A stretch of DNA of 64,000 bases from Sphingomonas dokdonensis (GTDB lineage: Bacteria > Pseudomonadota > Alphaproteobacteria > Sphingomonadales > Sphingomonadaceae): assembly GCF_002197685.1 (NCBI RefSeq), contig NZ_NBBI01000005.1, positions 124,001 to 188,000 on the forward strand, given 5' to 3'. Shown in pieces: positions 7,577 through 15,668 of this stretch. Below the pieces are notes generated by a model, which saw only the letters and a list, made by a program, of their open reading frames with translations, was not told where the DNA came from and searched no databases. Position 1 is the first letter of the stretch; the number at the start of each line of letters is the position of its first letter. Both the position numbers and the translations under genes were made by a program.

Positions 7577-9604
7577 TCAGCGCGCCTGCCCCGTCCACTT
7601 GTTCATCCAGCCGATCACCTCGCGGTACCATTGCCGCGAATTCTTTGGCTTCAGCACCCAATGGTTCTCGTCGGGAAACACGAGCAGTCGCGAGGGAATG
7701 TTACGCCGCTGCAGCGCGGTGAAGGCAGCCAGCCCCTGCGTGTAGGGAATGCGGAAATCCTTCTCACCGGTAATCACCAGTTGCGGCGTCTTCCATTTGG
7801 CGACGTAGTTCACCGGGTTCCACTTCTCGAAGGCTTGCGGATCCTCGAAATAGGCCTTGCCGCCATGCTCCCATTCGTCGAACCAGAGCTCCTCCGTCTC
7901 ATACGCCATCGCACGTGCGTCGAAGACGCCGTCATGCTGCACGATGCACTTGAAGCGATCGGGCCATTGGCCCTCGAACCAGTTCATCATATACCCGCCG
8001 TAGGATGCGCCGAGCGCACAGGCATTGTCGCCATCGAGCCAGGTGAATTTGCCGGTCGCGGCGGCGAGTCCCTTCTTCAGGTCCTCGAGCGGCCAGCCGC
8101 CCCAATTGTTGCGGATGCTATCGGTAAAGGCTTGGCCGTATCCGGTCGATCCATGGAAATCGACTGCCACCAGGCCATAGCCTGCGCCGGCGAACACCGC
8201 CGGATTCCAGCGATACGACCAGCTGTTGTTGCTCGACCCCTGCGGCCCGCCATGCACCATATAGGCAACCGGCACCTTGTCGGTGCTGTTCGCCGGCTTC
8301 ACGGCATAGCCCCAGACGGTGTCGTTGTTCGCGCCGGTGAAGCTGAAACGCTCCACCGTCGGCATGTCGATCCCGGCGAGCTTGGCGGCGTTCACATCGG
8401 TCAGTCGCTGGCGCACGCCCGATTGCGTCACGCGATAATAGTCCGCCGGGGCGGTGAGCGAATCAAGCGCAACAATCGCGCCATTGGGTGTCACCGCCAC
8501 CGCGCTGACGTGCCCCTGCTGCGTCAGCCGCGTCACCTGACCGGTGCCGGCATCCACACGAAACAACGGCGTCTCCTGCGTATCGTCCGCGGTGACGTAC
8601 AGCGACTTGGAGTCGCGCGCCCAGGCGATCGAGCCAACCGACCGATCCCACCGCTCAGTCAGCGACACCGTGCGCCCGCTCGCCAGATCGCGCAGCATCA
8701 GCACCTGGCGGTCCGCCTCATACCCCGGCCGGCGCATCGCAAACCAGGCCAGCGTGCGGCCGTCGGGTGACACGACCGGCTGATTGTCGGTCGCCTTGTT
8801 CTCGGCGGTTAGGTTGACCGGCGCGCTACTGCCGTCGGCCGCCACCGCAAAGATGTCGAGATTGGTCGAGGTCGGCTCGATCCGCCCAGCCTCGCGCATC
8901 GCGAAGTAGATCGTCTTACCGTCCGGACTCCACGACACCTCCTCCGCACCGCCGAACGGCTTTGATGGTGTGTCGCCGACCAGGCTGCCGACGATCGCCT
9001 GCCCGTTACCCCGCGCACCGGCACTCGTCAGCGGCAGCACGAACAGCTGCGATCGTGTGCCGTCCGCCCACGTATCCCAGTGGCGAACGAACAACTGGTC
9101 GTAGGTGCGGCCGGAGCCTGCATCTGCCCGCTTCTTCACCATTGCCGGCTCAAGGCTGGGCGCGCCGGGCCGACGATCCGCCCAGACGACCAGCTTGTCG
9201 GCCGTCGGCGCCACCTTGAACCCGTTGAAGCCGCCAGCGAAGTTGGTGAGCTTGCGCGGCGTACCCCCCGTCACCGGCACGGACCAGATCGCGTCGTCAG
9301 CACTGAAGTAGACGGTGGTGCCGACGATCTGCGGATCATTTTCATCCATCTGCGGATCGGCGAGCAACTTCTGCGGCGCCGCTCCGGTGCGCGCCAGATC
9401 GAGCCGCCATATATCGAACCGCCCACGGTTTGCATCGATGTCTGCCTCACGCTGCGCCCAGACCAGCCAGCGCCCATCTGCGGAAACCGTTGGCGAACCG
9501 ACACGACTGAGCGTCGTCAGGTCTTCAATGGTGAGCGGTCGCGCCGAGGCCGGTGCCGAGACAAGGGCCAGGGTCATCAGGCTGGCGGAAAGAAGCATCC
9601 TCAT
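7577..9604 (-). CDS. S9-family (prolyl oligopeptidase/DPP-like) serine peptidase
   Basis: The 675-residue protein starts with a signal peptide ending ASARP. A beta-propeller of WD-like strands fills about residues 30-400. The alpha/beta-hydrolase domain follows: YMVHGGPQGSSNNSW, the nucleophile Ser534 in GASYGGYMMNW, and a late ENHWVLKP holding the catalytic histidine. It should release dipeptides or cleave after proline-like residues of short peptides in the periplasm. It is separated from the popZ-like gene by 107 bp and is not overlapped by its neighbours. A second S9 peptidase of similar length lies at 48.5 kb. Confidence 0.93.
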   Translation of the reverse strand: MRMLLSASLMTLALVSAPASARPLTIEDLTTLSRVGSPTVSADGRWLVWAQREADIDANRGRFDIWRLDLARTGAAPQKLLADPQMDENDPQIVGTTVYFSADDAIWSVPVTGGTPRKLTNFAGGFNGFKVAPTADKLVVWADRRPGAPSLEPAMVKKRADAGSGRTYDQLFVRHWDTWADGTRSQLFVLPLTSAGARGNGQAIVGSLVGDTPSKPFGGAEEVSWSPDGKTIYFAMREAGRIEPTSTNLDIFAVAADGSSAPVNLTAENKATDNQPVVSPDGRTLAWFAMRRPGYEADRQVLMLRDLASGRTVSLTERWDRSVGSIAWARDSKSLYVTADDTQETPLFRVDAGTGQVTRLTQQGHVSAVAVTPNGAIVALDSLTAPADYYRVTQSGVRQRLTDVNAAKLAGIDMPTVERFSFTGANNDTVWGYAVKPANSTDKVPVAYMVHGGPQGSSNNSWSYRWNPAVFAGAGYGLVAVDFHGSTGYGQAFTDSIRNNWGGWPLEDLKKGLAAATGKFTWLDGDNACALGASYGGYMMNWFEGQWPDRFKCIVQHDGVFDARAMAYETEELWFDEWEHGGKAYFEDPQAFEKWNPVNYVAKWKTPQLVITGEKDFRIPYTQGLAAFTALQRRNIPSRLLVFPDENHWVLKPKNSRQWYREVIGWMNKWTGQAR

Positions 9605-9711
9605 GCGGCAATGGTAACGCAGATCGTCACCGATGCAACAATCAGCATGTTACCATGTCACCGCAACAGTGGCATGCGGCACGCCGCGGCCGATGCACGG
9701 CTATGAAGCGA

Positions 9712-10245
9712 TCAGGACATCCCGCGGGTCAGCTTCGCGATTTCGCGCGCCACGATCGTTTCCACCATGCTGGGCAGGTTCGCGTCCAGCCACTCGCGCA
9801 GCATCGGGCGCAGCATTTCGCGGACCAGACCTTCAAGCGTGCCGTCACTCTTGGGCTCGGGTTTCACCAGCAGCTTGGACAATGCATCGATCGCGCCACG
9901 GGTCGCCTGCGCGGTCTGCTCGGAAAGCAAGGCCGCCGCAGCATCGGCGTCCTCGTCTTCGTCCCGGAAACGTGGTGGCGTGGGCGCAGGCGCCGCGGAC
10001 GGGGCGCTTGCGCCGTTAGCGGCAGAACGGCCGGCGCTCGGCGGCATGGGATGGCTCAATTCGAGAACCTCGTCCGGCTCGTCGGCGTCTACGCGACGCT
10101 CCTGTTCCGGCGCGGATTCGAGAACGGCGCGCCCCGTCGCGCTACGGCGCGGGCGCGTCGGTCGATCATCACCCTCTTCGGCGATGATCCGTTTGATGGA
10201 GGAAAGAATGTCCTCCATCGACGGCTCGGCGCTGACATCCCCCAT
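9712..10245 (-). CDS. popZ: PopZ-like polar organising protein (DUF2497)
   Basis: The 177-residue protein has the layout of PopZ: a short N-terminal helix EPSMEDILSSIKRIIAEEG, a long Pro/Ala/acidic linker, and a conserved C-terminal oligomerisation region with LEGLVREMLRPMLREWLD and IVAREIAKLTRG. In Caulobacter the protein forms a matrix at the cell pole that tethers ParB-bound centromeres and recruits cell-cycle kinases through the N-terminal helix. Both regions are present here. It lies downstream of tolC on the same strand, 36 bp away. The symbol is assigned by family, not by proven localisation. Confidence 0.85.
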   Translation of the reverse strand: MGDVSAEPSMEDILSSIKRIIAEEGDDRPTRPRRSATGRAVLESAPEQERRVDADEPDEVLELSHPMPPSAGRSAANGASAPSAAPAPTPPRFRDEDEDADAAAALLSEQTAQATRGAIDALSKLLVKPEPKSDGTLEGLVREMLRPMLREWLDANLPSMVETIVAREIAKLTRGMS

Positions 10246-10281
10246 GCGCGCAGTTCACCCTATCCAGAAAGCCGCCGACGA

Positions 10282-11790
10282 TCAGCGGTTTGGTGCATTC
10301 TCACCTGTGGTCAACGCCGGGCTTCTGTCAACCTTGCTGCTGTCGAGCGCCGGGTCGAGCGGACGGTCGACCGTGGCATTCTGAGGCGCTACCGCGCTCG
10401 TCGAGGGCGCAATCGCCACAGGAGCGGCGCCATCGCCGAAGTCGGAGAAGCGGTTGCGCACCGCGCGGTAATTCTCGGCGGCGTTGTAGAGCGGCCCACC
10501 GTCCAGCCCCAGATCTTCGGCCTCCGCCTGCCCCATCGCCGCGAGCAGCGCGAAGCCGGCGACATAGGCATCGCGGCGCGCGGTCACCAACGTCACCTGG
10601 CTGTTCAACAGCTCCTGCTCGGCATTGAGGATATCGAGGATCGTGCGATTGCCGACGCTGTTCTCGGCGCGCACGCCTTCGAGGCTGAGGCGATTGGCCG
10701 CAACCGCCTGCTCGGACGAAGCGATCACCTGCAACGAGGAACGATAGATGGCGAATGCCGATCGGGCGGATGCAATCACCTGACGCTCGGCCGCCGTGGC
10801 ATTCTCGATCGACTGCTCGCGCGTCGCCCGCGTCTGCCGCACCAGCGCGGCGGGTCGCCCCCCCTGGAACAACGGTAGGCTGACGTTCAGCCCGATGCCC
10901 GCGGAGGTACCCGACTGCCCTACACCCAGCCCCGTGCCGCTCCCTAGCGAGCCGAGATAATTCACGTAATTGCCGGTCGCGCCGACACCCAGCCGAGGCA
11001 GCCGGCTCGCCTGCGCCACCCGCACGTCGAATGCAGTCGCATCGCGCTGCTTCAGCGCGGCAAGCAGCGTCGGATTGTCGCGCAGCGCCACGCCGACCGC
11101 CCCGTCCGCGCTTTGCGGCAGATTGGGCAGCGGCGGCGGCGTGGCCAGATCGCCCGGCGCGTCACCGACCAACCGGACGTAATTTTCACGACTGCCGATC
11201 AGCGTCGCCTGCACGCGTTGCAACTGCGCCCGCGCAAGGCTTAGCCGCGCCTCGGACTGCGCAACGTCGGTTCGCGTCAAATCGCCGACCTCGAAACGGT
11301 CGCGGCTTGCCTGCAGGTTCGTTTCCAGCACGCGAACATTCTGCTGGTTCAGCCCGACGATCGCCTCGTCCCGGATCACGTCATTGTACGCGGCCACCAC
11401 TTCGGAAAAGAGCGAAGCTTCCGTGCCGCGAAGGTTGTACTGGCCCGCCTCGACCCGCGTTTCGGCTGCACGCACCGAATTGCGCACCGCGCCGCCGGAA
11501 AAGAACGGCACGTTGAGCGCGAGCTGCGCCTGCGCGAGCTTCTCCGGCGTGGTGAAGGAATTGCCGCTGCGCAGGTAGTTTTCGGTTACGCCGCCGTTGG
11601 TGCTGAGCGTCGGCCGCCCCGCCGCCTTGGCGAGCGGCACATTCTCGTCGACCGCCCGCAGCTGCGCGCGGCTCGCCGTGATGGTCGGGTTCTCGCGATA
11701 AGCCCGCGCCAGTGCCTCTCGCAGTGTGTCGGCCTGCGCAGGCGATGCACTCAAGGCGACGATCAGGGAAAGGGCAGCGACGCGTTTCAT
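10282..11790 (-). CDS. tolC: TolC-family outer-membrane efflux/secretion channel
   Basis: The ATG at 11790 gives 502 residues with a cleavable signal ending AQADTLREAL. The body shows the internal repeat of two outer membrane efflux domains: long heptad-rich helices interrupted by short beta segments, for example RDEAIVGLNQQNVRVLETNL and its counterpart late in the protein. TolC trimers span the outer membrane and periplasm and dock to tripartite pumps or type I secretion systems. The tail after about residue 445 is extra, low in complexity and rich in Ala/Val/Pro. Upstream by 14 bp is the methyltransferase gene. No pump or adaptor gene lies nearby, so it is probably a shared channel. Confidence 0.9.
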   Translation of the reverse strand: MKRVAALSLIVALSASPAQADTLREALARAYRENPTITASRAQLRAVDENVPLAKAAGRPTLSTNGGVTENYLRSGNSFTTPEKLAQAQLALNVPFFSGGAVRNSVRAAETRVEAGQYNLRGTEASLFSEVVAAYNDVIRDEAIVGLNQQNVRVLETNLQASRDRFEVGDLTRTDVAQSEARLSLARAQLQRVQATLIGSRENYVRLVGDAPGDLATPPPLPNLPQSADGAVGVALRDNPTLLAALKQRDATAFDVRVAQASRLPRLGVGATGNYVNYLGSLGSGTGLGVGQSGTSAGIGLNVSLPLFQGGRPAALVRQTRATREQSIENATAAERQVIASARSAFAIYRSSLQVIASSEQAVAANRLSLEGVRAENSVGNRTILDILNAEQELLNSQVTLVTARRDAYVAGFALLAAMGQAEAEDLGLDGGPLYNAAENYRAVRNRFSDFGDGAAPVAIAPSTSAVAPQNATVDRPLDPALDSSKVDRSPALTTGENAPNR

Positions 11791-11804
11791 TGCGACTCTT
11801 TTTG

Positions 11805-12473
11805 TTAGAACGTGAAGCGAGCCGGCTGGGCGAAGCCTGGCAGCAGACAGCAATTGATGTCGGCGAAATCGATCATGGCGAAGCCGCCGTCGCTGCGCCG
11901 CCCGCTTGCCAGCCGCGTGACGCCCTTGTCGTTGATGCCGCCGACGATGCGCCCGTTCGGTCGCACCTGCGCCACCAGCGCGTTGGGCAGATGCTCGACC
12001 GCACCGTCGATGATCATGACGTCATACGGGCCGCCCTCGGCATGACCGCGTTCGAGCGGTGCTTCGACAATGGCGATCCGCTCGTTCCGGCCGAGGATGG
12101 TTCGTGCCTGCGCCACAAGCGCCGGGTCAACCTCCACCGCCACCACCGACGCGACCAGTTCGGCCAGCACCGCAGCCGTGTAACCCGTGGCCGCACCGAT
12201 CAGGAGCACGCGGTCGCTCAATCGCAGCCGAGCCTCGGTCAGCAGCCGCCCGGTCGCGATCGGCAGGTTCAGCGATCGCCCGCCACCCAGCGCCACCAGA
12301 TCGTCACGATAAGCGAACGGCGCCTTTGCCGCGTCCACGAACGCCTCGCGCGGCACCGTGGCCATCGCGCCGACCACCCGCGCATCCGACACGGCATTGG
12401 TGCGAAGCTGGCTCGCCACCATGGCGGTCCGCATGGCGGCAAAGTCGGGTTGGCGTTCCATCGTCATCGTCAT
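11805..12473 (-). CDS. pcm: Protein-L-isoaspartate O-methyltransferase family protein
   Basis: The 222-residue SAM-dependent methyltransferase has the family N-terminus MRTAMVASQLRTNAVSD and VPREAFVD, followed by a Rossmann domain with VLLIGAATGYTAAVLAELV and VVAVEVDP. The glycine loop reads GAATGY rather than the usual GTGSGY, and the region that normally holds the SISQP-type active-site loop reads RSLNLPIATG. It may therefore be a divergent member. AGGTGA supports the ATG at 12473. It precedes tolC by 14 bp on the same strand, so the two are probably cotranscribed. Confidence 0.75.
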   Translation of the reverse strand: MTMTMERQPDFAAMRTAMVASQLRTNAVSDARVVGAMATVPREAFVDAAKAPFAYRDDLVALGGGRSLNLPIATGRLLTEARLRLSDRVLLIGAATGYTAAVLAELVASVVAVEVDPALVAQARTILGRNERIAIVEAPLERGHAEGGPYDVMIIDGAVEHLPNALVAQVRPNGRIVGGINDKGVTRLASGRRSDGGFAMIDFADINCCLLPGFAQPARFTF

Positions 12474-12569
12474 CTCGTCACCTGTCGCACGACTGTTTTA
12501 TTGTGGCAATACACTTGTGGTCCAGAGTGGCGCTTTATCGCGCCGAGCCATCACCGCCAACGTAGAAAC

Positions 12570-12598
12570 TTGACACGCCCGCTCTGTCGCCGCATCTG
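12570..12598 (+). promoter_or_regulatory. Candidate promoter of tRNA-Cys
   Basis: A perfect TTGACA at 12570-12575 is followed after 17 bases by CATCTG, a weak -10. The tRNA starts 20 bases further on, which is the right distance. Confidence 0.4.
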
Positions 12599-12617
12599 CC
12601 CGCCTCGCTCGCATCGA

Positions 12618-12691
12618 GGCCCGATGGCGGAGTGGTGACGCAGAGGACTGCAAATCCTTGCACCCGGGTTCGATTCCCGGTCGGGCCTCCA
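12618..12691 (+). tRNA. tRNA-Cys (GCA)
   Basis: The seven-base acceptor arms GGCCCGA (12618-12624) and TCGGGCC (12681-12687) pair perfectly. They are followed by discriminator T and an encoded CCA. The anticodon arm GAGGA/TCCTT holds the loop CTGCAAA with anticodon GCA at 12650-12652. The T arm has the standard GGTTCGATTCC. U73 and GCA are cysteine identity elements. It is the only RNA gene seen in the window. Confidence 0.96.
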
Positions 12692-12750
12692 CCTTGAGTG
12701 ACGGCGATGGCGGTGCCCGCTTGTGGCTGGTGGCCCGATCGGATGCCCTA

Positions 12751-13191
12751 TTATCCGCTCTGCTGATCGAGCAGCGCCCGGGCAAGCACGTCCACAAGGG
12801 GCAGGTCGGCTGGCGGCATGGGCAGGTCGCGAAGCGATTCGCTGCTGACCCAGCGTATCGCATCGGCGGCCGTCGGGCTCAGTTCTCCCGTCCACGCCTC
12901 CACGATGTACAGCAGCAAGGTCAGGTGGCGCCCTGCGGCTTCTTCGGTCGTGAACGACAGCGGCCGGACTGCCACAGGCGAAACGCCGATCTGCAGTTCT
13001 TCACGCAATTCGCGTACCAGCGCCGCTTCGGGTGTTTCGCCGCGCTCCACCTTTCCACCCGGAAACTCCCACAAGCCGCCATGCTGCTTGCCTGCCGGGC
13101 GCTGCTGCACGAGGACCTGTCCGTCCCGGTCGACCAACGCTGCCGCAACCACCAGAATAATCAGCGTTTCGGGTTTCCCCGCGATGCTCAT
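12751..13191 (-). CDS. mutT: NUDIX hydrolase, 8-oxo-dGTP diphosphatase (MutT)
   Basis: The 146-residue protein has a full Nudix box, GGKVERGETPEAALVRELREEL, from about residue 45, preceded by LVQQRPAGKQHGGLWEFPG, which is typical of MutT. It should hydrolyse oxidised dGTP and so prevent A:T to C:G transversions. It is a single-domain protein of normal length. The gene converges on tRNA-Cys (59 bp apart) and is divergent from the Flp pilin genes. Confidence 0.9.
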   Translation of the reverse strand: MSIAGKPETLIILVVAAALVDRDGQVLVQQRPAGKQHGGLWEFPGGKVERGETPEAALVRELREELQIGVSPVAVRPLSFTTEEAAGRHLTLLLYIVEAWTGELSPTAADAIRWVSSESLRDLPMPPADLPLVDVLARALLDQQSG

Positions 13192-13231
13192 GTCGACCTT
13201 TCGTTAAGCCTGCTGTGCGATCAACGGGCGC

Positions 13232-13435
13232 ATGGACCGAGCTTATGCCGCGATCAAATCGGTGATTGCCACTTGGCACGCGCTTGTGCGCGACGATCGC
13301 GGCGCAACGGCGGTCGAATATGGCTTGATCGTCGCGCTGATCGTGATCGCGACCATGGCCAGCATCAGCAACGTCGCCGACATCACGATCGCTATGTGGA
13401 ACAATGTCAGCGAGCGCGTTGTCCACGCGCGCTGA
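13232..13435 (+). CDS. Flp-family type IVb pilin
   Basis: The 67-residue prepilin has a basic leader ending in DDRG, then ATAVEYGLIVALIVIA, the processing and assembly motif of Flp pilins with Glu at +5. A single hydrophobic helix spans about 29-50. After cleavage by a TadV/CpaA peptidase the mature pilin would assemble into tight-adherence pili. No tad/cpa assembly genes are in the window. It is followed by a second, shorter pilin gene. Confidence 0.85.
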   Translation: MDRAYAAIKSVIATWHALVRDDRGATAVEYGLIVALIVIATMASISNVADITIAMWNNVSERVVHAR

Positions 13436-13451
13436 GCGCGAGCGATCGACC

Positions 13452-13466
13452 TTAAATGTTTTTCAA
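13452..13466 (+). promoter_or_regulatory. CtrA-like site upstream of the second pilin
   Basis: TTAA, seven bases, then TCAA is one mismatch from the CtrA consensus TTAA-N7-TTAA. It lies about 90 bp before the pilin ATG. Flp pilin genes are CtrA targets in Caulobacter. Assignment by motif only. Confidence 0.4.
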
Positions 13467-13553
13467 CCCGTCTCTGCGATTGACGAAAACACCGGAGCGG
13501 GGATCACCCAAGCCGGTCGGGTGACTGAAGCGTTTTATTATCGGAGATCGAAC

Positions 13554-13727
13554 ATGCAGAAGATGCGCGCATTTATCAAGGATTCCAAGGGCGCCACCGC
13601 CATCGAGTACGGCCTGATCGCCGCGCTGATCGCCGTGGCAGCCATCACGGCGATGGGCACGCTGGGCAACCAGCTGTCGACCACGTTCAACACCGTTTCG
13701 ACGAAGATGAACACCAACGTTCGTTAA
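13554..13727 (+). CDS. Flp-family type IVb pilin (second copy)
   Basis: The 57-residue prepilin starts at the ATG at 13554, with CGGAG upstream at 13542-13546. The leader MQKMRAFIKDSKG is followed by ATAIEYGLIAALIAVA, then a short polar tail rich in Thr and Asn. It matches the usual Flp length better than the 67-residue copy upstream, so this is probably the major pilin. The frame extends further upstream without resemblance to the family. A strong terminator follows. Confidence 0.9.
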   Translation: MQKMRAFIKDSKGATAIEYGLIAALIAVAAITAMGTLGNQLSTTFNTVSTKMNTNVR

Positions 13728-13767
13728 TCGTCGGTGAGCCGGCACATCGTGCCGGCTCCGCCAGAAC

Positions 13768-13800
13768 AAGGCGGCGCGCTTCGGTTCGCCGCCTTTTCTT
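13768..13800 (+). terminator. Rho-independent terminator after the pilin genes
   Basis: AAGGCGGCG and CGCCGCCTT form a 9-bp stem with a ten-base loop, followed by TTCTTTT. It ends the pilin transcript and lies just past the stop of convergent accA. Confidence 0.85.
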
Positions 13801-13803
13801 TTG

Positions 13804-14757
13804 TCAGCTGAGCGCTCGCCCCATCGCGAGGAACTTCTCCCGCCGCTGCCGCCGCAGCGCATCGGCATCCATCGATGAAAGCTCGCCCAGCGCACCTTCG
13901 ATCGCATCGCCTAGTGCGCCGATCGCTGCCGACGGGCTGCGGTGCGCACCGCCCAGCGGCTCGGGAACGATCGTGTCGATCACCCCCAGCGCCTTCAGAT
14001 CCTGCGCCGTCACCTTCATCGCCTCGGCCGCTTCCGCCGCCTTGTCCGCGGTGCGCCACAAGATGGAGGCGCAACCCTCCGGCGAGATCACCGAATACAC
14101 CGCATGCTCGAACATCAGTACGCGATTGCCGCTGGCCAGCGCGATCGCGCCGCCCGACCCGCCTTCGCCAACGACCGCCGATACCAGCGGCACACCGGCG
14201 GCAAGGCAGGCTTCGGTCGAACGAGCAATCGCTTCGGCCTGCCCCCGCTCCTCGGCCTGCAAGCCGGGGAACGCGCCGGAGGTGTCCACCAGCGTCACCA
14301 TCGGCAGGCCGAACCGATCCGCCAGTGACATCAAGCGGACCGCCTTGCGATAGCCCTCGGGCTTGCCCATGCCGAAATTGTGCTTGAGACGGCTGGCGGT
14401 ATCGTCGCCCTTTTCGTGGCCCATCACCAGCACGCGGCGCCCGCGGAAGGTGGCAAAGCCGCCGATGATCGCCTGGTCGTCACCAAAGGCGCGATCCCCT
14501 GCCAACGGCACGAACTCGTCGAACAAGCCCGCGACATAATGCTTGAAATGCGGCCGCTCGGGATGCCGCGCGACCTGCGTCTTCTGCCAGGGCGTCAGCT
14601 TGGCAAAGGTATCGCGCAACATGCGATCGGACTTTGCTTGCAGCTTCGCCACCTCAGCTGCAATATCCACCCCGCCTTCGGCGCCGGTGTCGCGCAGTTC
14701 GTCGATCCGCGCCTTGAGTTCCGCAATCGGCTTTTCAAAATCGAGAAATGTCGGCAT
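13804..14757 (-). CDS. accA: Acetyl-CoA carboxylase carboxyltransferase subunit alpha
   Basis: The 317-residue protein is the usual length for AccA. The N-terminus [19 protein letters not shown] is the family helix, and the carboxyltransferase core has [20 protein letters not shown] and [15 protein letters not shown], which bind acetyl-CoA and carboxybiotin. With AccD it transfers carboxyl from biotin to acetyl-CoA, the first step of fatty-acid synthesis. It lies 9 bp downstream of xerD on the same strand. accD and the biotin subunits are not in the window. Confidence 0.97.
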   Translation of the reverse strand: MPTFLDFEKPIAELKARIDELRDTGAEGGVDIAAEVAKLQAKSDRMLRDTFAKLTPWQKTQVARHPERPHFKHYVAGLFDEFVPLAGDRAFGDDQAIIGGFATFRGRRVLVMGHEKGDDTASRLKHNFGMGKPEGYRKAVRLMSLADRFGLPMVTLVDTSGAFPGLQAEERGQAEAIARSTEACLAAGVPLVSAVVGEGGSGGAIALASGNRVLMFEHAVYSVISPEGCASILWRTADKAAEAAEAMKVTAQDLKALGVIDTIVPEPLGGAHRSPSAAIGALGDAIEGALGELSSMDADALRRQRREKFLAMGRALS

Positions 14758-14766
14758 CGTGCGCAG

Positions 14767-15666
14767 CTAGGCGCGCGGCTTGGCCACGTCAACGAGGGGG
14801 TGGCGCTCGTTCACCAGTGTCACCAGTCGGGCGCGATCCACATGAGTGTAGATTTCGGTGGTGGCGATATCCGCATGGCCCAGCATCGCCTGCAATGCGC
14901 GCAGATCCGCCCCGCCCTCCAGCAGATGCGTGGCAAAGGCATGCCGCAGGACGTGCGGGCTGATCCGGTCGGGCGGAATGTCGGCTTCCGCTCCCAGCGC
15001 GCGAATGATCTGGAACAGGCGAACCCGCGACATATGCGCCTTGCCGGACGGAAACAGCCACGGCGATTCGGACGGCACATGCCCGCGCCACACGGCAGTT
15101 GCCGCCCGCGCACGATCGGACAGCGGCACCAGCCGCTCCTTTCCGCCCTTTCCTTTCAGGATCAGAAAAGGGCGATCGGGGTGAATGGCATTGCGGGGCA
15201 GCGACACCAGCTCGGTAGCGCGCAGCCCGGATCCGTACAGCAACTCCAGCAGCGCCGCGTTGCGTAGATCGGCCGGCAACACCTGCGCTCGGTCCAATCG
15301 TGACGCCACGACTGCGAACAAGCGCCCGACATCGTCATGGCTCAGCGTCTTGGGCAGCGGCCGGTGCGTCCCCGGCTTGGGCAGCGCCTGGCCCGGATCG
15401 TCGGAACGCAGCCCTTCTTCGTGAAGAAAAACCAAGAAGCGCCGAACCGCCGCCGACTTTCGCGCAACGGTCGCGCGCGCCAGCCCGGCCCATTCGTCAC
15501 CCAAACGCGCAATCGCCGCTGTATCTGCCTCGGCAAGCCCTCCCTCTAAAGCCGCGGAGGCGAGCAGAAGGTCGCTGCGGTACGCCGCGATCGTGTTGCG
15601 CGCGGCGCCGGCCTGCGCCGCCATCATCTCGAGAAAGCGATCGATAAGGGCCGCATCGCCCGTCAT
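14767..15666 (-). CDS. xerD: Tyrosine recombinase XerD
   Basis: The 299-residue protein has the SAM-like N-terminal domain of Xer recombinases and a catalytic domain with GLRATELVSLP (first Arg), HVLRHAFATHLLEGGA (His-x-x-Arg), MLGHADIATTEIYTHV (second His) and the nucleophile Tyr273. It should act with XerC at dif, under FtsK, to resolve chromosome dimers. Length, complete residues and position between housekeeping genes favour XerD over a phage integrase. It is followed by accA after 9 bp and preceded by the secreted-protein gene. Confidence 0.9.
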   Translation of the reverse strand: MTGDAALIDRFLEMMAAQAGAARNTIAAYRSDLLLASAALEGGLAEADTAAIARLGDEWAGLARATVARKSAAVRRFLVFLHEEGLRSDDPGQALPKPGTHRPLPKTLSHDDVGRLFAVVASRLDRAQVLPADLRNAALLELLYGSGLRATELVSLPRNAIHPDRPFLILKGKGGKERLVPLSDRARAATAVWRGHVPSESPWLFPSGKAHMSRVRLFQIIRALGAEADIPPDRISPHVLRHAFATHLLEGGADLRALQAMLGHADIATTEIYTHVDRARLVTLVNERHPLVDVAKPRA

Positions 15667-15668
15667 GA

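Noticed and set aside
9553..10878. A 441-codon plus-strand frame over popZ and tolC
   Set aside because: Both minus-strand genes have family motifs; this frame has none.
14767..15666. Tyrosine recombinase as an integrase of a mobile element
   Set aside because: Length, complete XerD-like motifs and position between accA and a conserved secreted-protein gene fit chromosomal XerD; no attachment repeats or phage genes are nearby.
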